A stretch of 64,000 bases of DNA from Rhodocyclales bacterium (GCA_003105015.1 PQAF01000048.1:23143-87142), one strand, 5' to 3'; positions 43,550 through 52,101 are shown, counted from the first letter of the stretch. The notes: generated by a model not told the origin, from the sequence alone. Numbers and translations are program-made.

Positions 43550-45295
43550 ATGTCCAGGCAAAAGGAAAACCACAAGGCTCCGGTCGTCGCAAACCCCGCC
43601 GCGACCTGGAAGGCGGTGCACGATGTCACCGAGGCCGGCATCGACCCGCTCGGCATCGCCGCCCCGATCAGCCATGCCCAGATGGCCTGGATGATGCATC
43701 CGCTGGAACTGGCCGAACTGGGGGCAAAATTCTCCGGCGACCTGATGGCGTTCACCTGGCATGCCTGGAACCGCGCGCTCGGCTTGCCGAGCGAGGATCC
43801 CATCAAGCCGCACGCCGACGACACCCGCTTCGCCGATCCGGTGTGGAAAGACTCCGCCACCTGGGACATCGTCAAGGAGTGGTACCTCCTGCTCACCCAC
43901 AACGTGCAGGACGCCCTCTACGACACGCCCGCACTCTCCGGCAAGGAGCGCCGCCGCGCCGCCTTCTGGTGGCGGAAATGGCTCAACGCCATGGCGCCGA
44001 CGAATTTCCTGCTGACCAATCCCGTCGCCATGGCCAAGGCTGCGGAAACCAACGGCGAAAGCCTGGTGCGCGGCATGCACAATTTCCTCGAGGACCTGCG
44101 CGCCGGCAACGTGCGCATGACGCGGCCGGAGGACTTCACGGTCGGCAAGAACCTGGCGACGACGCCCGGCGCGGTGGTGTTCCGCAACCGCCTGCTGGAG
44201 GTGATCCATTACGCGCCGACGACGGAGAAGGTGCAGGCCATGCCCATCGTCATCGTCACGCCGTGGATCAACAAGTTCTACATCCTCGATCTGAATCCGA
44301 AGAAGAGCCTGGTGAAGTATCTGCTCGACCAGGGCTTCTCGGTGTTCATCACCAGCTGGAAGAACCCGACGCCGGAGATGCGCGACGTCACCTTCGAGGA
44401 CTACATCGTCGAGGGCGTGAACGAGGCCATCGAGGCGGCGCGCGGCTTCTGCGGGGTCGAGCAGGTGCATGCCGTCGGCTACTGCATCGGCGGCACGGCG
44501 CTGTCCACCTGGATGGCCTGGGCCAACCGCAAGTACGGGGACGCCGACAAGGTGCCAGTGGCGCACTGGACGCTGCTCACCACGCTGGTGGATTTCGGCC
44601 GTCCGGGCGACATCGAGGTCTTCATCGACGAGGGCAGCGTGCGCTGGCTGACTCAGGCCATGCAGGGCAAGGGCTTCCTCGACGGCAAGGAGATGGCCGC
44701 TGCCTTCCGCCTGCTCCGCTCGAACAGCCTGGTCTGGCAGTACGTCGTGCACGGCTACCTCTACGGCGAGGCGCCGCCGCCCTTCGACGTGCTCTACTGG
44801 AACATGGACACCACGCGCATGCCCTTCGCCATGCACGAGTGGTATCTGCGCGAACTCTATCTGCGCAACAACCTCATCCGCGGCGACGCCCTGACGCTCG
44901 GCGGCCAGCAGATCGATCTTGGCCGCATCCGCCAGCCGCTGTATGCCGTCTCCGCCGAGGACGACCACATCGCCCCCTGGCAGCAGTGCTTCCGCATCTG
45001 CAATCACGTGCCGGCGGAGAAGCGCTTCGTGCTGTCCTCCTCCGGCCACATCCTCGGCATCGTCAATCCGCCGGTGACGCCGCCCAAGCGCAGCTACCAT
45101 GCCGGCGTGGCGCACCGGCGCGACCGTTTCCAGCAATGGCAGGAGCGCGCCGAGGAGCATGCCGGCAGCTGGTGGGAGGACTGGATGGCCTGGCTGAAGC
45201 CGCAGGCCGGCGAACGGGTCGATGCCTATCCCGCTGCGACGAAGCGCTATCCGAAGCTCGCCGATGCACCGGGCACCTACGTGCTGGAGACCTGA
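43550..45295 (+). CDS. phaC: Class I poly(3-hydroxyalkanoate) synthase
   Basis: PhaC polymerises 3-hydroxybutyryl-CoA into PHB storage granules. The 581-aa alpha/beta-hydrolase-fold protein has the lipase-like box GYCIGG (catalytic Cys312), VTPWINKFYILDL, the Asp region SAEDDHIAPW (about 470) and the His in SSSGHILGIVNPP (about 500). Length fits class I. It is translated from an ATG 11 bp after the MBL RNase gene, an unusual neighbour; no phaA/phaB/phaP is nearby. Confidence 0.95.
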   Translation: MSRQKENHKAPVVANPAATWKAVHDVTEAGIDPLGIAAPISHAQMAWMMHPLELAELGAKFSGDLMAFTWHAWNRALGLPSEDPIKPHADDTRFADPVWKDSATWDIVKEWYLLLTHNVQDALYDTPALSGKERRRAAFWWRKWLNAMAPTNFLLTNPVAMAKAAETNGESLVRGMHNFLEDLRAGNVRMTRPEDFTVGKNLATTPGAVVFRNRLLEVIHYAPTTEKVQAMPIVIVTPWINKFYILDLNPKKSLVKYLLDQGFSVFITSWKNPTPEMRDVTFEDYIVEGVNEAIEAARGFCGVEQVHAVGYCIGGTALSTWMAWANRKYGDADKVPVAHWTLLTTLVDFGRPGDIEVFIDEGSVRWLTQAMQGKGFLDGKEMAAAFRLLRSNSLVWQYVVHGYLYGEAPPPFDVLYWNMDTTRMPFAMHEWYLRELYLRNNLIRGDALTLGGQQIDLGRIRQPLYAVSAEDDHIAPWQQCFRICNHVPAEKRFVLSSSGHILGIVNPPVTPPKRSYHAGVAHRRDRFQQWQERAEEHAGSWWEDWMAWLKPQAGERVDAYPAATKRYPKLADAPGTYVLET

Positions 45296-45377
45296 GCCCG
45301 CCCTGCCGCCCTAATGCCAATTGGCTTGATGGCGCGGCTGCCCCTTGCATTAAGAGGGTCTATCCATGCATCTATTC

Positions 45378-45391
45378 TTGACAACCGTCAA
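45378..45391. promoter_or_regulatory. FNR/Dnr-type box upstream of the hemerythrin-DUF2249 operon
   Basis: TTGAC-AACC-GTCAA is a symmetric Crp/Fnr-family box. A class II start would be near 45426 with a weak -10 (GAGAAT, 45415-45420). A 10-bp palindrome GCCAATTGGC (45316-45325) lies further upstream. Because the downstream genes look NO-related, the Dnr-like regulator at 47439-48131 may use this site. Confidence 0.6.
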
Positions 45392-45452
45392 GGCTCAACT
45401 GCATGCCAAACAAGGAGAATCCGCCGTAAGTAAGCCTGAAGGAGACAATGAA

Positions 45453-45893
45453 ATGAGCGGCATCACCAGCGCCCTGCACAACCACCACAAGTTGTGCGAC
45501 GACGATTTCGCCGATGCAGAAGACGCCGCCCGCAAGGGCGACTGGACGGCCTGCGCGGCGACCTACGGCAAGTTCCGTACCGAACTGCTGGCGCATTTCA
45601 GCGTCGAGGAAGAAGTGCTGTTCCCGGCGTTCGAGCAGCGCACCGGCATGGCCGGCGGGCCGACCCAGGTCATGCGCGGCGAACACGTGCAGATGCGCGA
45701 CCTGATCAATCAGATGGACGGGGCCCTGGCGCAGAAGAACGCCGACGGCTTCGGCGGCGCGGCGGAAACCCTGCTCATCATGATGCAGCAGCACAACATG
45801 AAGGAGGAGAATATCCTCTATCCGATGATCGACCAGGCGCTCGGGCAGGACGGCGAGATCCAGTCGCGCGTCACGGCGGGCCTGAACGCCTAG
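45453..45893 (+). CDS. Hemerythrin domain protein
   Basis: This 146-aa canonical bacterial hemerythrin-like protein has ALHNHHKLCDDDF, HFSVEEEVLFPAFE, GEHVQMRDL and QQHNMKEENILYPM, giving the expected His/Glu di-iron ligands. ATG 45453 (MSGITSAL) is chosen with GAAGGAG 7 bp upstream; an open frame continues to 45366, but it would run through the FNR-type box. It starts a run of low-oxygen/NO-related genes with DUF2249 11 bp downstream. Confidence 0.92.
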   Translation: MSGITSALHNHHKLCDDDFADAEDAARKGDWTACAATYGKFRTELLAHFSVEEEVLFPAFEQRTGMAGGPTQVMRGEHVQMRDLINQMDGALAQKNADGFGGAAETLLIMMQQHNMKEENILYPMIDQALGQDGEIQSRVTAGLNA

Positions 45894-45904
45894 CCGGAAT
45901 CGAC

Positions 45905-46126
45905 ATGGCCGAGGAACGGGTGATCGACGGCAGGGGGCTGATGCCCCCGGAGCCGATGGAGCTGACCCTCACCGCACTGGATACCCTCCCGGACGGGGAG
46001 GAGCTGCTCCTGCTGCTGTACTGCGAGCCGCAGCCGCTCTACGGCATCCTCAAGCAGAACGGCTACACGCATCGCTCGCAAACCCGGCCCGACGGCACCG
46101 TAGAAGTCCGCATCAAGAAAGCCTGA
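45905..46126 (+). CDS. DUF2249 (TusA/SirA-like) protein
   Basis: This 73-aa protein has DGRGLMPPEPMELTLTALDTLPDGEEL and a LYGILKQNGY segment typical of DUF2249, a TusA-like fold. The family often occurs with hemerythrins, NnrS and denitrification genes; its biochemical role is unknown. It lacks the CPxP motif of sulfur-carrier TusA (PPEPM here). The stop is directly followed by the next ATG (46128). Confidence 0.85.
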   Translation: MAEERVIDGRGLMPPEPMELTLTALDTLPDGEELLLLLYCEPQPLYGILKQNGYTHRSQTRPDGTVEVRIKKA

Positions 46127-46127
46127 G

Positions 46128-47438
46128 ATGCAGCCGGGCCTGTCCTTCGAACAGGCACCGCCGATCTCGGTGCCCTTCCGCTTCTTCCTCACTGCGCCGC
46201 TGTTCGGCATGGCGGCAGGCCTGCTGCTGCTCTGGCAGGGACCGTCTGCGCTGCTCTCGCGCTGGACATCGGTCGCCCTGGCGCTGACCCATCTGCTGGC
46301 CGTCGGCTTCATGCTGCAGGCGATGTGCGGCGCGCTGCTGCAGATGCTGCCGGTCGCCGCGGGCGCCAACATCTGGCAACCGAAGCGCGTCACCCAACTC
46401 ACCCATGCCGGCCTGACCATCGGCACGCTGCTCCTGGTGGCCGGCTTCCTCGGCGAGCAGGCCCTGCTGTTCCAGATCGCCGTGCCGTTCATGACCGTAT
46501 CGCTGGGCGCCTTCGCGGTGATTGTCCTCGTGGCGCTGTTCCGCACGCCGGCACTGGGACCGACCATCATTGCGCTGCGCATCGCCGTGTTCGGGCTGAT
46601 CGTCACCATCAGTCTGGGGGCAACGCTGGCCTCCGCCTTCGGCTGGCAGCTGGCGCTGCCGCTGACGGAGATCACGCATGTGCATGCGGCCTGGGGGCTG
46701 GGCGGCTGGAGCCTGCTGCTGGTGGCCGGCGTCGCCTACCTGGTGGTGCCGATGTTCCAGCTGACGCCTCCCTATCCGACGTGGCTGGCGCGCAGTTTCT
46801 CGGTGACCCTGTTCTTCCTGCTGACGGCCTGGTCGATCACCTGGCTGCCGCTGCAGCGGCCGGACGGCCTGCAGGTGGCCCTGGCCTGTGCGGCCGCGCT
46901 GCTGGCGACCGTGTTCGCGGTGGTGACGCTGCGCCTGCAGGGACAGCGCCGGCGCAAGGTGACCGAGCCGACGCTGCTGTTCTGGCGCCTGGCGATGGCC
47001 TGCCTCATCGTCGCGGCCTTTGCCGTCATCCTGCAGCAGCTCAACCCGGGCTCGGAGGATCATGCCGGCACGCCCTTTTTGCTCGGCGTGCTGCTGATGG
47101 TGGGGGTGTTCATGCCGGTGATCAGCGGCATGCTCTACAAGATCATGCCCTTCCTCAACTGGCTGCATTTGCAGAAGATCGGCAAACCCGGGCTGGTGGT
47201 GCCGAACATGCGCCAGATGATCTCGGAGCCGCGCATGATGATGCAGTTCAGGCTGCACCTGGCGGCGCTGCTGCTGCTGCTGGGTGCGGTGCCGCTGCCG
47301 TTGCTGGTCTATCCCGGCGGCCTGGCGCTGATCGCCTCGTGCATCTGGCTGGAGTGGAACCTGATCGTGGCGACGCGCAACTTCGCCCGCTTCAGCCGCG
47401 AACTGGAGGAGCGGCTGGCCAAGGAGCAGGCTGCCTGA
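46128..47438 (+). CDS. Polytopic membrane protein, heme-copper-oxidase/NnrS-like
   Basis: This 436-aa protein has about 12 hydrophobic helices. Conserved-looking His residues sit in LTHLLAVGFMLQAMCGA, LTHAGLTIGTLLL, ITHVHAAWGLGGW and FLNWLHLQKIG; a TH-VHAAWG motif recalls heme ligands in heme-copper oxidase-like and NnrS proteins. I cannot name the family with certainty. Position between DUF2249 and a Dnr-like regulator suggests a role in NO or nitrosative stress. The start is ATG 46128 right after the DUF2249 stop. Confidence 0.72.
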   Translation: MQPGLSFEQAPPISVPFRFFLTAPLFGMAAGLLLLWQGPSALLSRWTSVALALTHLLAVGFMLQAMCGALLQMLPVAAGANIWQPKRVTQLTHAGLTIGTLLLVAGFLGEQALLFQIAVPFMTVSLGAFAVIVLVALFRTPALGPTIIALRIAVFGLIVTISLGATLASAFGWQLALPLTEITHVHAAWGLGGWSLLLVAGVAYLVVPMFQLTPPYPTWLARSFSVTLFFLLTAWSITWLPLQRPDGLQVALACAAALLATVFAVVTLRLQGQRRRKVTEPTLLFWRLAMACLIVAAFAVILQQLNPGSEDHAGTPFLLGVLLMVGVFMPVISGMLYKIMPFLNWLHLQKIGKPGLVVPNMRQMISEPRMMMQFRLHLAALLLLLGAVPLPLLVYPGGLALIASCIWLEWNLIVATRNFARFSRELEERLAKEQAA

Positions 47439-48131
47439 TCAGGGCTCGTATTCGCGCAGCTTCTTTACGCCGTGCACCGTGACGTGCTTGCCATGCACGG
47501 AGATGAGCTTGGCGGCGGCGAGGTCGTGGAAGATGCGCGACAGGGTTTCCGGCGTGAGGTTGAGCCGCGAGGCGATGACCTGCTTGCTGGTCGGCAGGTC
47601 GATTTCCACGTCGCGCGTCTCATCGTCGCCGTGGTCGCTGCGCTGCAGGAGGAAGCCGATGACACGCTGGGTGCTGGAGCGCAGCGAGTAGGATTCGACG
47701 TCGCGGATCAGGCCGTGCAGCCGCAGGGCCAGGCCGGCCAGCATGCGGCGGGCGAAGGAGGCGTCGGTCTCGAGCATCTCGAAGACGGCCTGGCGGGCGA
47801 TGTGCAGCAGCAGCGAGTCGGCGAGCGATTCGGCGAAGACGGGGTAGGGGCGGTCCATGAACATCACGGCCTCGCCGAAGCTTTGCTGCGGGCCGAGGAT
47901 TTCGACCACCTTTTCGTTGCCGGCGGCCGAGGGGAAGGCGAGCTTCATCTGACCGTACACGATGGCATAGAAGCCGCGCGGCTGGTCGCCCTTCTGAAAC
48001 AGCATCTCGCCCTTGTGCAGGCGCTTCTCGCGCGTCTGTGCGGCAAGATGGTCGATCTGTTCCTGGCTGAGCTCCTGGAACAGGGGAATTCTGCGGAGTA
48101 TTTGTGCGATGTCGAGCTTGTCGTTGTGCAT
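47439..48131 (-). CDS. Crp/Fnr-family regulator, Dnr-like
   Basis: This 230-aa regulator has a cyclic-nucleotide-binding-like effector domain (FQKGDQPRGFYAIVYGQMKLAF, FGEAVMFMDRPYP) and a C-terminal winged helix with TSKQVIASRLNLTPETLSRIF. No N-terminal Cys cluster is present, so it is not an Fe-S sensor; the Dnr/NnrR group senses NO through heme. ATG 48131 (MHNDKLDIAQ) fits the family; the long frame upstream is the nnrS antisense. It is divergent from nnrS with 90 bp between. Naming it dnr is tentative. Confidence 0.88.
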   Translation of the reverse strand: MHNDKLDIAQILRRIPLFQELSQEQIDHLAAQTREKRLHKGEMLFQKGDQPRGFYAIVYGQMKLAFPSAAGNEKVVEILGPQQSFGEAVMFMDRPYPVFAESLADSLLLHIARQAVFEMLETDASFARRMLAGLALRLHGLIRDVESYSLRSSTQRVIGFLLQRSDHGDDETRDVEIDLPTSKQVIASRLNLTPETLSRIFHDLAAAKLISVHGKHVTVHGVKKLREYEP

Positions 48132-48189
48132 TGAAAGACCCTTACCGGCTCTGACGGGGGCGCGGCGCGTGAAACATACCACGGAAAGC

Positions 48190-48207
48190 CCGGCTCGGGC
48201 GAGCCGG
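48190..48207 (+). other. Stable hairpin just before nnrS
   Basis: A 7-bp perfect stem CCGGCTC/GAGCCGG with loop GGGC is followed by CGGGGTTTTC, 14 nt before the nnrS ATG. It looks like a short attenuator-type or translation-control hairpin; the T run is only four bases. Confidence 0.45.
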
Positions 48208-48221
48208 CGGGGTTTTCTGCG

Positions 48222-49433
48222 ATGAACCTGTCCGGCGCTCCCGCCTTCTTTCATGCCCCGCACCGCGTCATGTTTCTGGCCGGCGCGACGCAGGGCCTGC
48301 TGGCCATGCTGTGGTGGGCCTTCGACCTGGCCGCCCGCTACGGCCAGTTGCTTGCCTCGCCGGCCTGGCCGCTGCCGCCGTCCTGGATTCATGCGGCGCT
48401 GATGAGCTTCGGCTTTTTTCCCTTCTTCATCTTCGGCTTCGTCATGACCGCCGGGCCGCGCTGGCAGGCCGCCGCCCCGGTGGGCGAGGCCGCCTACCTC
48501 GCGGCTTTCGCCCTGATGAGCATCGGCTGGCTCGGCTTCCATGCGGCGTTGTGGCTGCCCGCACTGCTGCTGCCCGCGCTGGGCCTGGCCGTGGCGGGCT
48601 GGTGCGCCGGACTGCCCGCGCTCTGGCGCGTCATGCGGACGCCGAGCAACGAGCAGACCCACATCGTCGCCGTGGTGGGGGGACTGACTTTCGGCGCGCT
48701 GCTGCTGGCCGCCTTCCTCGGCTACGCCGCCGGCGGGCCGGCCTGGCTGGCGCAGCTCGCCGTGAAGGGCGGCATCTGGTTCTTCCTGCTGCCGGTGTTC
48801 ACGGCGCTGTGCCACCGCATGGTGCCGTTCTTCTCCAGCGCGGTGATCCCGAAGTACCGCGTCGTGCGGCCGCTGTGGGTGCTGCACCTGCTGCTCGCCT
48901 GCTATGCCGGCCACGGCATCCTGGAGGTGGCCGGCCTGCCGCAATGGACCTGGCTGGCCGACCTGCCGGCCGCGCTGGCCGCCGGCTGGCTGAGCTTCGC
49001 CTGGCAGCTGCGCAGGTGCCTCGCGGTGCGGCTGCTCGCCGTGCTGCACATCGCTTTTGCCTGGCTGGGGGCGAGCCTGGCGCTGCATGCCGCGAGCAGT
49101 CTGCTGCTGCTCTTCGGCGCCGGCTCGCTCGGCCTGGCACCGCTGCATGCGCTGACGCTCGGCTTCTTCGCCTCGGCCGTGATCGGCATGGTGACGCGCG
49201 TGACGCTGGGGCATTCGGGCCGGCCGCTGAATGCCGACACGGCCGTCTGGGTGATCTTCTGGGCCATGCAGGGCGTGGCGGTGCTGCGCGTCCTGGCGGA
49301 GTTTGTCCACCTGGCGGGGGCGGCGAACCTCTTCCTGCTCGCGGCCCTCGGCTGGCTGGCGGCGTTCGGAGCCTGGTATGCCAGGTTCGCGCCGATCTAC
49401 CTGAAGCCGCGCCCCGACGGCCGGCCGGGTTAA
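48222..49433 (+). CDS. nnrS: NnrS family heme-copper membrane protein
   Basis: NnrS proteins are inner-membrane heme/copper proteins that protect against nitrosative stress, often under NO-responsive regulators. The 403-aa protein has about 12 helices and the family signatures APHRVMFLAG at the N terminus, CHRMVPFFSS mid-protein and HALTLGFFASAVIGMVTRVTLGHSGRPL near the end. It is divergent from the Dnr-like gene and followed by a sirB2-like gene 10 bp downstream. It carries one copy of the 12-mer GGACTGACTTTC (48681-48692). Confidence 0.93.
   Translation: MNLSGAPAFFHAPHRVMFLAGATQGLLAMLWWAFDLAARYGQLLASPAWPLPPSWIHAALMSFGFFPFFIFGFVMTAGPRWQAAAPVGEAAYLAAFALMSIGWLGFHAALWLPALLLPALGLAVAGWCAGLPALWRVMRTPSNEQTHIVAVVGGLTFGALLLAAFLGYAAGGPAWLAQLAVKGGIWFFLLPVFTALCHRMVPFFSSAVIPKYRVVRPLWVLHLLLACYAGHGILEVAGLPQWTWLADLPAALAAGWLSFAWQLRRCLAVRLLAVLHIAFAWLGASLALHAASSLLLLFGAGSLGLAPLHALTLGFFASAVIGMVTRVTLGHSGRPLNADTAVWVIFWAMQGVAVLRVLAEFVHLAGAANLFLLAALGWLAAFGAWYARFAPIYLKPRPDGRPG
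48681..48692 (+). repeat. 12-mer GGACTGACTTTC, copy 1 of 4 on this strand
   Basis: Exact copy inside nnrS, encoding Gly-Leu-Thr-Phe with GGA and ACT codons that are unusual for this GC-rich genome. Other exact copies are at 52467, 54690 and 55301 (plus) and 11400-11411 (minus). Confidence 0.7.
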
Positions 49434-49443
49434 CATCGGCGCC

Positions 49444-49860
49444 ATGACGACCTACCTGCTGCTCAAGCACCTGCACATCACCTTCGTGGTGATCTCCGTC
49501 ACGGGCTTCTTCCTGCGCGGCGTCTGGATGCTGACGGATTCGCCGATGCTCAACCGGCTCTGGGTGCGGGTGGTGCCGCATGTGAACGACACCCTGCTGC
49601 TGGCGGCCGCCATCGGCCTGTCGATCGTGCTGCAGCAATATCCCTTCGTGCACGGCTGGGTGACGGCCAAGGTGCTGGGATTGCTGGCCTACATCGGCTT
49701 CGGCATGTTTGCCCTGCGGCGCGGCCGCAGCAAGGCGGTGCGCGCGGGCTTCTGGCTGGCCTCGCTGGCCAGCTTCGCCTACATCGTCACGGTGGCCCTG
49801 ACCAAGGATCCGCGCGGATTCCTGGCCTGGCTGCAGGCGCTCAGCGCGGCTGGTGGTTGA
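49444..49860 (+). CDS. SirB2 family membrane protein
   Basis: This 138-aa protein has four hydrophobic helices and SirB2-type motifs: LLKHLHITFVVISVTGFFLRG near the N terminus, VVPHVNDTLLLAAAIGLS and VTAKVLGLLAYIGFGMFAL. Function unknown; possible heme-binding His residues are in HLHIT and PHVND. It follows nnrS by 10 bp, and its last 20 bp overlap the end of the convergent fnr gene. Confidence 0.88.
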   Translation: MTTYLLLKHLHITFVVISVTGFFLRGVWMLTDSPMLNRLWVRVVPHVNDTLLLAAAIGLSIVLQQYPFVHGWVTAKVLGLLAYIGFGMFALRRGRSKAVRAGFWLASLASFAYIVTVALTKDPRGFLAWLQALSAAGG

Positions 49861-50626
49861 GCAGCTTGCGCAGGCCGTCGCCGTCGAGGATGCGGATGTG
49901 CTTCTGCTGCACGGCGATGAAACCTTCCTCCTGGAAGCGGGAGAAGGCGCGGCTCACCGTCTCCAGCTTGAGGCCGAGGTAGCTGCCGATCTCTTCCCGA
50001 GTCATGCGCAGGTGGAATTCCGCCGCGGAGTAGCCGCGCGAGGTGAAGCGCTGCGACATGTTGAGCAGGAAGGCGGCCAGCCGTTCCTCGGCGCGCATGG
50101 TGCCGAGCAGCATCATCAGGCCTTGGTCGCGCACCAGCTCGCGGCTCATCACCTTGTGGAAGTTGTGCTGCAGCGTCTTGATCTCGCGCGAGAGCTGCTC
50201 CAGCTGCGAGAAGGGGATGACGCAGACCTCGCTGTCCTCCAGCGCCACCGCGTTGCAGGTGTGCGCCTCGGTGCCGATGCCGTCCATGCCGAGGATTTCC
50301 CCGGCCATCTGGAAGCCGGTGACCTGGTCGCGGCCGTCCTCGAGCAGGACGTCGGTCTTGAAGAAGCCGGTGCGCACGGCGTAGATCGCCTCGAAGGGAT
50401 CGCCGGCGCGGTAGAGGTTCTGCTGGCGCTTCAGCTTGCGGCGGGCGCCGACCAGGCTGTCCAGCTTGGACAGCTCTTCCTTGCTGAGGCCCTCGGACAG
50501 GCACAGCTCATGCAGACTGCATTGGGAACATGCGGCCTTGATCGTGACAAGGCTGATGGGAACGGCGGATTTGTTGGGCAATTCCGTCTCGCTTTCTCTC
50601 TCTGTTGGTTGGTCGCTTTGATCCAT
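49841..50626 (-). CDS. fnr: Oxygen-sensing regulator Fnr (Anr/FixK-type with Fe-S cluster)
   Basis: Fnr is a global activator of anaerobic genes that dimerises when it holds a [4Fe-4S] cluster. The 261-aa protein has the Cys set CSQCSLHELC (33, 36, 42) plus Cys135 in SEVCVIPF, matching E. coli C20/C23/C29/C122, and an HTH with TREEIGSYLGLKLETVSRAFSRF. ATG 50626 is chosen; ATG 50656 (MPHRPVYRID) is in frame upstream. There is no SD before 50626, and a TATCGT -10-like element 6 bp upstream could make the mRNA leaderless. The start codon lies in the spacer of an FNR box. Codons 7-10 match the complement of the putative small RNA. Confidence 0.95.
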   Translation of the reverse strand: MDQSDQPTERESETELPNKSAVPISLVTIKAACSQCSLHELCLSEGLSKEELSKLDSLVGARRKLKRQQNLYRAGDPFEAIYAVRTGFFKTDVLLEDGRDQVTGFQMAGEILGMDGIGTEAHTCNAVALEDSEVCVIPFSQLEQLSREIKTLQHNFHKVMSRELVRDQGLMMLLGTMRAEERLAAFLLNMSQRFTSRGYSAAEFHLRMTREEIGSYLGLKLETVSRAFSRFQEEGFIAVQQKHIRILDGDGLRKLLNHQPR

Positions 50627-50631
50627 GTCAA
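50618..50631. promoter_or_regulatory. FNR box between fnr and hemN, overlapping the fnr start codon
   Basis: TTGAT-CCAT-GTCAA has one mismatch to consensus. For hemN (plus) its centre is 41.5 bp from a start near 50666 with a -10-like CATCTT (50654-50659), so activation is predicted. For fnr (minus) the site covers the start codon and probable transcription start, so bound Fnr would block its own gene. Confidence 0.7.
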
Positions 50632-50706
50632 TACGATAAACGGGTCGATGCGGCATCTTTCCCCAACATCCCGCAGCAGGGCTGCAGTACCGATTTACTG
50701 CATTAC

Positions 50707-52101
50707 ATGAACGCGACTTTTCAGGATCTGATTTTCGACCCGCAACTGATCCGCCGGTTCGATGTGAACGGACCCCGTTACACATCCTACCCGACGGCCG
50801 ACCGCTTCGTCGAAGCCTTCGATGCCGACGCCTACCGGCTTTGGTTGGGCAAGCGCACGGTTGGCGGCATCAGCAGGCCGCTTTCATTATACGTGCACAT
50901 CCCCTTCTGTAACACCATCTGCTACTACTGCGCCTGCAACAAGATCATCACGAAGGACCATGGCCGCTCGGCCAAGTACCTGAAATATCTCGATAAAGAA
51001 ATAGCCCTGCAGTCGGGCTACCTGGAAGGCAGCCACGACGTGGTGCAGCTGCACTGGGGCGGCGGCACGCCGACCTTCCTCTCGCACGAGGAGATGCGCC
51101 AGCTGATGGGCTCGATCCGCGAGCACTTCCGCCTGCTGCCCAACGGCGAGTATTCCATCGAGGTCGACCCGCGCAAGGTCGACGAGGCGACGGTCGCGCT
51201 GCTCGGCGAACTGGGTTTCAACCGCATGAGCCTCGGCGTGCAGGACTTCGACCTCGCCGTGCAGGAGGCGGTCAACCGCGTGCAGACCATCGAGGAGACG
51301 GAGAGCGTGCTGCGCGCCGCGCGCGCCAACGGCTTCAAGTCGATCTCGGTCGACCTCATCTACGGCCTGCCCAAGCAGAACGTCATCAGCTTCAACCGCA
51401 CGCTCGAAGAGGTCATTCGCCTATCGCCGGACCGCCTGTCGATCTACAACTACGCGCACCTGCCGAGCCTGTTCAAGCCGCAGCGGCGCATCGCCGAGGG
51501 CGAGCTGCCGTCGGCCGACGCCAAGCTGCAGATCCTCCAGCTGGCCATCCGCCGCCTGACCGAGGCCGGCTACGTCTATATCGGCATGGACCACTTCGCC
51601 AAGCCGGACGACGAGCTTTCCGTGGCGCAGCGCCAGGGACGGCTGCACCGCAACTTCCAGGGCTATTCGACGCACGCCGAGTGCGACATGATGTCCTTCG
51701 GCATCTCCTCGATCAGCATGGTCGGCCCCAGCTACTGCCAGAACGTCAAGACGCTCGACGAATACTACGACCGCCTCGACAACGGCGTGCTGCCGGTCTA
51801 TCGCGGCATCGAGCTGACGCCGGACGACCTGCTGCGCCGTTCCATCATCCAGGCCCTGATGTGCCACTTCGAGGTGTCCATCGAGGCGCTCGAGGTGGCC
51901 CACCTGATCGACTTCAAGCGCTATTTCGCCGACGAGATCGCCGATCTGCGCGAGATGGAGAAGGGCGGCCTGCTCAAACTCGACGACAAGTGGATCAGCG
52001 TGCAGCCGCGCGGCCGCATGCTGGTGCGCGCCATCGCGATGGTGTTCGACCGCTACCTGCGCGCCGACCGCGAGCGCGCCCGCTACTCGAAAGTCATTTG
52101 A
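50707..52101 (+). CDS. hemN: Oxygen-independent coproporphyrinogen III oxidase
   Basis: HemN is a radical SAM enzyme that makes protoporphyrinogen IX without oxygen, supplying heme for the cbb3 oxidase and cytochromes at low oxygen. The 464-aa protein has the cluster motif CNTICYYCAC (Cys68, 72, 75), YVHIPFC, HWGGGTPTFL, the RMSLGVQDFD segment and the C-terminal HemN domain. Length and N terminus (GPRYTSYPTADRF) match true HemN rather than HemW. ATG 50707 is chosen. The FNR box is about 80 bp upstream. Confidence 0.97.
   Translation: MNATFQDLIFDPQLIRRFDVNGPRYTSYPTADRFVEAFDADAYRLWLGKRTVGGISRPLSLYVHIPFCNTICYYCACNKIITKDHGRSAKYLKYLDKEIALQSGYLEGSHDVVQLHWGGGTPTFLSHEEMRQLMGSIREHFRLLPNGEYSIEVDPRKVDEATVALLGELGFNRMSLGVQDFDLAVQEAVNRVQTIEETESVLRAARANGFKSISVDLIYGLPKQNVISFNRTLEEVIRLSPDRLSIYNYAHLPSLFKPQRRIAEGELPSADAKLQILQLAIRRLTEAGYVYIGMDHFAKPDDELSVAQRQGRLHRNFQGYSTHAECDMMSFGISSISMVGPSYCQNVKTLDEYYDRLDNGVLPVYRGIELTPDDLLRRSIIQALMCHFEVSIEALEVAHLIDFKRYFADEIADLREMEKGGLLKLDDKWISVQPRGRMLVRAIAMVFDRYLRADRERARYSKVI

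Noticed and set aside
47439..49445. Upstream extension of the Dnr-like gene to 668 aa
   Set aside because: The extra N-terminal part is antisense to nnrS and repetitive in Gln/Arg/Gly; the family N terminus begins at 48131.
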